NCBI GenBank assembly: GCA_024640445.1
Contig: JAHEEZ010000188.1
Span: forward strand, 1 to 7,352
Origin: Acidobacteriota bacterium
GTDB lineage: Bacteria > Acidobacteriota > Blastocatellia > Pyrinomonadales > Pyrinomonadaceae
Length of the DNA stretch: 7,352 nt
Direction of reading: 5' to 3'
Shown here piece after piece: positions 5,236 to 7,352 of the stretch; the first letter of the stretch is position 1, and every line of letters begins with the position of its first letter. The notes below the pieces were generated by a model. The model worked only from the letters and a program-made list of their open reading frames with translations, was not told where the DNA came from and did not search any database. Position numbers and translations under genes: made by a program.

Positions 5236-5439
5236 TTAATCTGCTCCGGAAAGGATACGTATTACTCGTCCGACCCTGCCGTCGGAAAGCCTGACCTTGA
5301 TCCCGTGCGGATGAAATGCCGAGCGTGTGAGAATATCCCGCACCTCACCCTCGGTCTCACGTCCGGACCTTTGGTCCTGCTTCATTACGACCGCGACCTT
5401 CAGCCCGGCCCTTATGTTCTTTCGTTCTCTGTGGGGCAT
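5236..5439 (-). CDS. ywbE: YwbE family small protein (DUF2196)
   Basis: Encodes 67 residues, close to the usual family length of about 60-70. The signature is clear: IRAGLKVAVVMKQDQRSG (9-26), TEGEVRDILTRSAFHPHGIK (29-48) and RVGRVIRIL (54-62). The family is widespread but has no established function; its short beta-rich, basic make-up would suit nucleic acid binding, which is speculation. A longer open frame reaches back to 5550, but that part overlaps the TPR gene in another frame and does not match the family. The ATG at 5439, 13 bases after the TPR gene stop, is therefore chosen. An in-frame GTG two codons earlier is an alternative. No good Shine-Dalgarno is visible, so translation may depend on reinitiation after the upstream gene. 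It lies 3 bases before the reductase start. Confidence 0.88.
   Translation of the reverse strand: MPHRERKNIRAGLKVAVVMKQDQRSGRETEGEVRDILTRSAFHPHGIKVRLSDGRVGRVIRILSGAD
5244..5247 (-). promoter_or_regulatory. Ribosome binding site of the reductase gene, inside ywbE
   Basis: GGAG on the minus strand lies 11 bases before the ATG at 5232 and within the last codons of ywbE, whose stop is at 5236-5238. The overlap of one gene's end with the next gene's initiation region supports a shared transcript. Confidence 0.5.
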
Positions 5440-5452
5440 TGTCACACTAAAA

Positions 5453-6649
5453 TCATCTGTCGGCAAAAAGAATGTACCTGACGATGAAGTCACGGATCTT
5501 CTTCCGATTCGTCTTGCGATACCCCTCATAGGCGTCGCCGAAGTGGTCATAGGGCCTTAGAAGAAGGATGTATGATTCGAGAAGGCCTTCGTCGTCAAGC
5601 CTGATCAGGTTCACGAGCCCTTGGTCGGGGTAACGGACCTTGCCCGCCCTGAGGTCCTGTCTGAAAGCGGTCGCGACGCTTTTCCAGGCGGCAAGTTCGG
5701 TGGAGAACTTCGGCAATTCAGCGCCGGAAGGCGAAACTCCCGGCTCCAGTTTGTTGCGGGTCTTCGTATATTCCCGCCAGTGGAGCGTTCCGTCATCTTC
5801 GCGAAGAAGCTTTTCATCGATCTTTATCGTGCCGCCGATCTCGTTTCCGGGCGGAACGATCTCGTAAAAGCCGAATTTTTCCTCAGCCTCCTCCGCCCAT
5901 TGGCTGAGGCTGGACCAACCCATACGGCCGTACGGGTCGGCGATTGCGGCGTCGATGAACTTCTCCCTAGCCTCGGCATATCTTTTCTGAAAAAGAAGCG
6001 AGTCTCCCCAGAAACGGTGCGCCATTTCACGATCCGGGTCCAGGTCCACGGCTTTTGCGAACAGAGGCTCCGCCTCCTTGTACATCTTTCGGGCATAGAA
6101 ACAGTCACCCATGAAGAGCACCGCCTCATAATTCTTCGGGTCTAGTTTGTGCGCCTTTTCATAGAACTTGTAAGCGTTCTCGTAGTCACCTCTTCCGAAG
6201 TAGGCCTCTCCTTCCCGAAGCGCCTTCTCGACCTCCGGGTCCGCCGCCTCGAAGTTGTCCGAGCCGTCAGCATCTTCGAACTGGTCGAGCAAATCAAGCG
6301 CCCGAACATTGTCCGTGCCGAGCTGCTGTGCGCGCTTCAGGGCCTTAAGGCCCCGCGCCTGCTCATCTTTCCGCTCTTCCGGAGTCGCGAGAACAACCGA
6401 ATTCTGTATTATCGCGATCCCAAAATGTGCCCAAAGATCGGCATCGTCAGGATAGGAAAGGATTATCTTTTCGAGAATGGGTAGCGCGTCGAGGTACTTG
6501 TTCTCGTTGATGAGGCGGACAGCTTCCTCACGATCCGGATCAACCTCCTCGTCCTGCGCCCGGATCTGCGGGCCGGCAAACAGGACCAGAAATGCGACTA
6601 TCGAAAATGCGATGGCAGGTCGCAAAGCCCGTGGGAATGATGACGGCAT
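5453..6649 (-). CDS. Secreted tetratricopeptide repeat protein
   Basis: Encodes 398 residues from the ATG at 6649. This start has an ideal AAGGAG 7 bases upstream and begins a signal peptide: MPSSFPRALRP, then a hydrophobic stretch AIAFSIVAFLVLFAG, then a likely cut near IRAQ/DEE. An ATG 33 bases further out would put hydrophilic residues before the signal and is rejected. One TPR-like pair lies at about 39-82, and three consecutive TPRs at about 140-241, with the typical Y/F-x-x-A and L-D-P spacing (YKFYEKAHKLDPKN, AEPLFAKAVDLDPD). Residues 245-398 match no domain I know and are rich in charged and aromatic residues. There is no lipobox or transmembrane segment after the signal, so it is probably periplasmic and a protein-protein scaffold; partners are unknown. 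It is the first gene of the cluster with ywbE and the reductase. Confidence 0.9.
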   Translation of the reverse strand: MPSSFPRALRPAIAFSIVAFLVLFAGPQIRAQDEEVDPDREEAVRLINENKYLDALPILEKIILSYPDDADLWAHFGIAIIQNSVVLATPEERKDEQARGLKALKRAQQLGTDNVRALDLLDQFEDADGSDNFEAADPEVEKALREGEAYFGRGDYENAYKFYEKAHKLDPKNYEAVLFMGDCFYARKMYKEAEPLFAKAVDLDPDREMAHRFWGDSLLFQKRYAEAREKFIDAAIADPYGRMGWSSLSQWAEEAEEKFGFYEIVPPGNEIGGTIKIDEKLLREDDGTLHWREYTKTRNKLEPGVSPSGAELPKFSTELAAWKSVATAFRQDLRAGKVRYPDQGLVNLIRLDDEGLLESYILLLRPYDHFGDAYEGYRKTNRKKIRDFIVRYILFADR

Positions 6650-6656
6650 AGTTTTA

Positions 6657-6662
6657 CTCCTT
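6657..6662 (-). promoter_or_regulatory. Ribosome binding site of the TPR protein gene
   Basis: AAGGAG on the minus strand lies 7 bases before the ATG at 6649. It fixes that start over the alternative ATG at 6682, which would place this site inside the gene. Confidence 0.85.
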
Positions 6663-6683
6663 GTATTACCTATTTGAATCAAA

Positions 6684-6713
6684 AGTCTATCCGCGCGGGA
6701 TTTTCGGTGTCAA
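6684..6713 (-). promoter_or_regulatory. Likely sigma-70 promoter of the TPR-ywbE-reductase cluster
   Basis: On the minus strand TTGACA (6708-6713) is a perfect -35 box. An 18-base spacer separates it from TAGACT (6684-6689), a 4-of-6 match to TATAAT. The predicted start of transcription near 6676 would give a leader of about 27 bases containing the AAGGAG. The -35 lies immediately downstream of the aat stop codon at 6718, so the cluster could be expressed separately from aat. Confidence 0.55.
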
Positions 6714-6717
6714 CGGA

Positions 6718-7352
6718 CTACCCGAACAGTCGGAAACCATTATGGCGGCATTCAGCAAGACGGTCGAGAAATTCAGACCTGTCGATCTCTTTCGCGCCAA
6801 GAACCTCGAAATGCGGTGTCATCACCTGTATGTCAAGCCATTCAGCGCCCTTGCTATCAAGGAGTTCTACTAGATGCAGCAGAGCGAATTTCGAAGCATT
6901 CGAACTCCTGAAGAACATGCTCTCGCCGCAGAACAGGCCGCCCGCGTCCACACCGTAAAGGCCGCCGGCGAGTTTCTCACCGTCCCAGACCTCGATGCTG
7001 TGTGCCTCGCCCATGCGATTCAGCTCCGTGTAGACATCTATAAATTCTTTGGTTATCCACGTCCCCGCCTCGTGTGTACGTTTTGTTTTCGCGCACGCGG
7101 TTATCACCTTCCGAAAAGCCTTATCGACTGTGATCGTGAACTTTGTATTCCTGTAAGCTTTTGCGAGGCTCTTTGGCACACGGAGGTCCTTGAATTGAAG
7201 GATCGCCCGCTTTTCGGGACAGAACCAGGGGAGCGGAAGTCCCTGGATATGCCACGGGAAGATCCCCTTGGAATATGCTTCGAGCACATTCTCAACGGTC
7301 AGTTCTTCGCCAAACGACACGATGTCGGTGGCGTTGAAATAGTACTCTCCGA
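6718..7352 (-). CDS. aat: Leucyl/phenylalanyl-tRNA-protein transferase, 5' end outside window
   Basis: Aat transfers Leu or Phe from aminoacyl-tRNA to N-terminal Arg or Lys of proteins, marking them for ClpS/ClpAP degradation in the N-end rule pathway; it is cytoplasmic. Counting from the GTG at 7320 as residue 1, the family motifs are GIFPW (19-23), WFCPEKRAIL (32-41), TWIT (87-90), GGLYGVDAGGLFCGESMFFR (119-138) and DIQVMTPHFEVLGAKEI (153-169). E133 and Q155 align with the E. coli catalytic-site residues Glu156 and Gln188. The frame stays open from 7320 to the right edge (GEYYFNATDIV), and the residues DIVSFGEELTVENVLEAY occupy the place of the usual GLLAxGGDLSPERLLEAY. The true start therefore lies beyond the window and GTG 7320 is not it. 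E. coli Aat has 234 residues, so little is missing. The stop is TAG at 6718. Confidence 0.93.
   Translation of the reverse strand, partial: GEYYFNATDIVSFGEELTVENVLEAYSKGIFPWHIQGLPLPWFCPEKRAILQFKDLRVPKSLAKAYRNTKFTITVDKAFRKVITACAKTKRTHEAGTWITKEFIDVYTELNRMGEAHSIEVWDGEKLAGGLYGVDAGGLFCGESMFFRSSNASKFALLHLVELLDSKGAEWLDIQVMTPHFEVLGAKEIDRSEFLDRLAECRHNGFRLFG

Noticed and set aside
5621..6145. Plus-strand open frame of 174 codons opposite the TPR gene
   Set aside because: It is antisense to clear TPR repeats, with no start signal or recognisable motif.

Overview
The window looks like a stretch of chromosome from a free-living, moderately GC-rich Gram-negative bacterium. My best guess is an Acidobacteriota of the Blastocatellia/Pyrinomonadaceae type. 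That guess is an inference from the gene mix (GH92 glycosidase, periplasmic serine hydrolase, TPR lipid-free secreted protein, short-form Aat) and from the abundant GTCCC-TAC-GGGAC and CCGTG...CACGG hairpins between genes. No rRNA or marker gene is present to prove it. No phage, plasmid, CRISPR or transposase gene is visible.

Left half, + strand. The window opens inside a GH92 alpha-mannosidase gene, which carries a chitobiase/hexosaminidase C-terminal-type domain and a discoidin (F5/8 C) domain. A short spacer with hairpin repeats follows, then a secreted beta-lactamase-fold serine hydrolase with a DUF3471 tail. Both proteins are probably periplasmic or surface degradative enzymes. There is no evidence that they share a transcript.

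Middle (about 3218-3713). This roughly 500-base non-coding region is packed with a composite palindromic element: a 20-base hairpin, an 11-base linker and a 15-base hairpin. The element occurs in both orientations, and two copies lie on an almost perfect 64-base tandem duplication. The stems vary with compensating changes while loops and spacing are kept, which points to a REP/BIME-like family maintained as a structure. A small, very acidic, unrecognised protein with an in-frame 39-base tandem repeat follows on the + strand. It ends at a stem-loop shared with the converging minus-strand genes.

Right half, - strand, in transcription order. The 3' part of aat (leucyl/phenylalanyl-tRNA-protein transferase, running off the right edge) comes first. 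A likely promoter then drives a three-gene cluster: a secreted TPR protein, a 67-residue YwbE-family protein, and a saccharopine dehydrogenase-like NAD(P)-binding protein whose start lies 3 bases after the ywbE stop. The cluster ends at the shared terminator. The most unusual material in the window is the intergenic hairpin family and the repeat-bearing acidic protein. I see no clear new defence or metabolic system.
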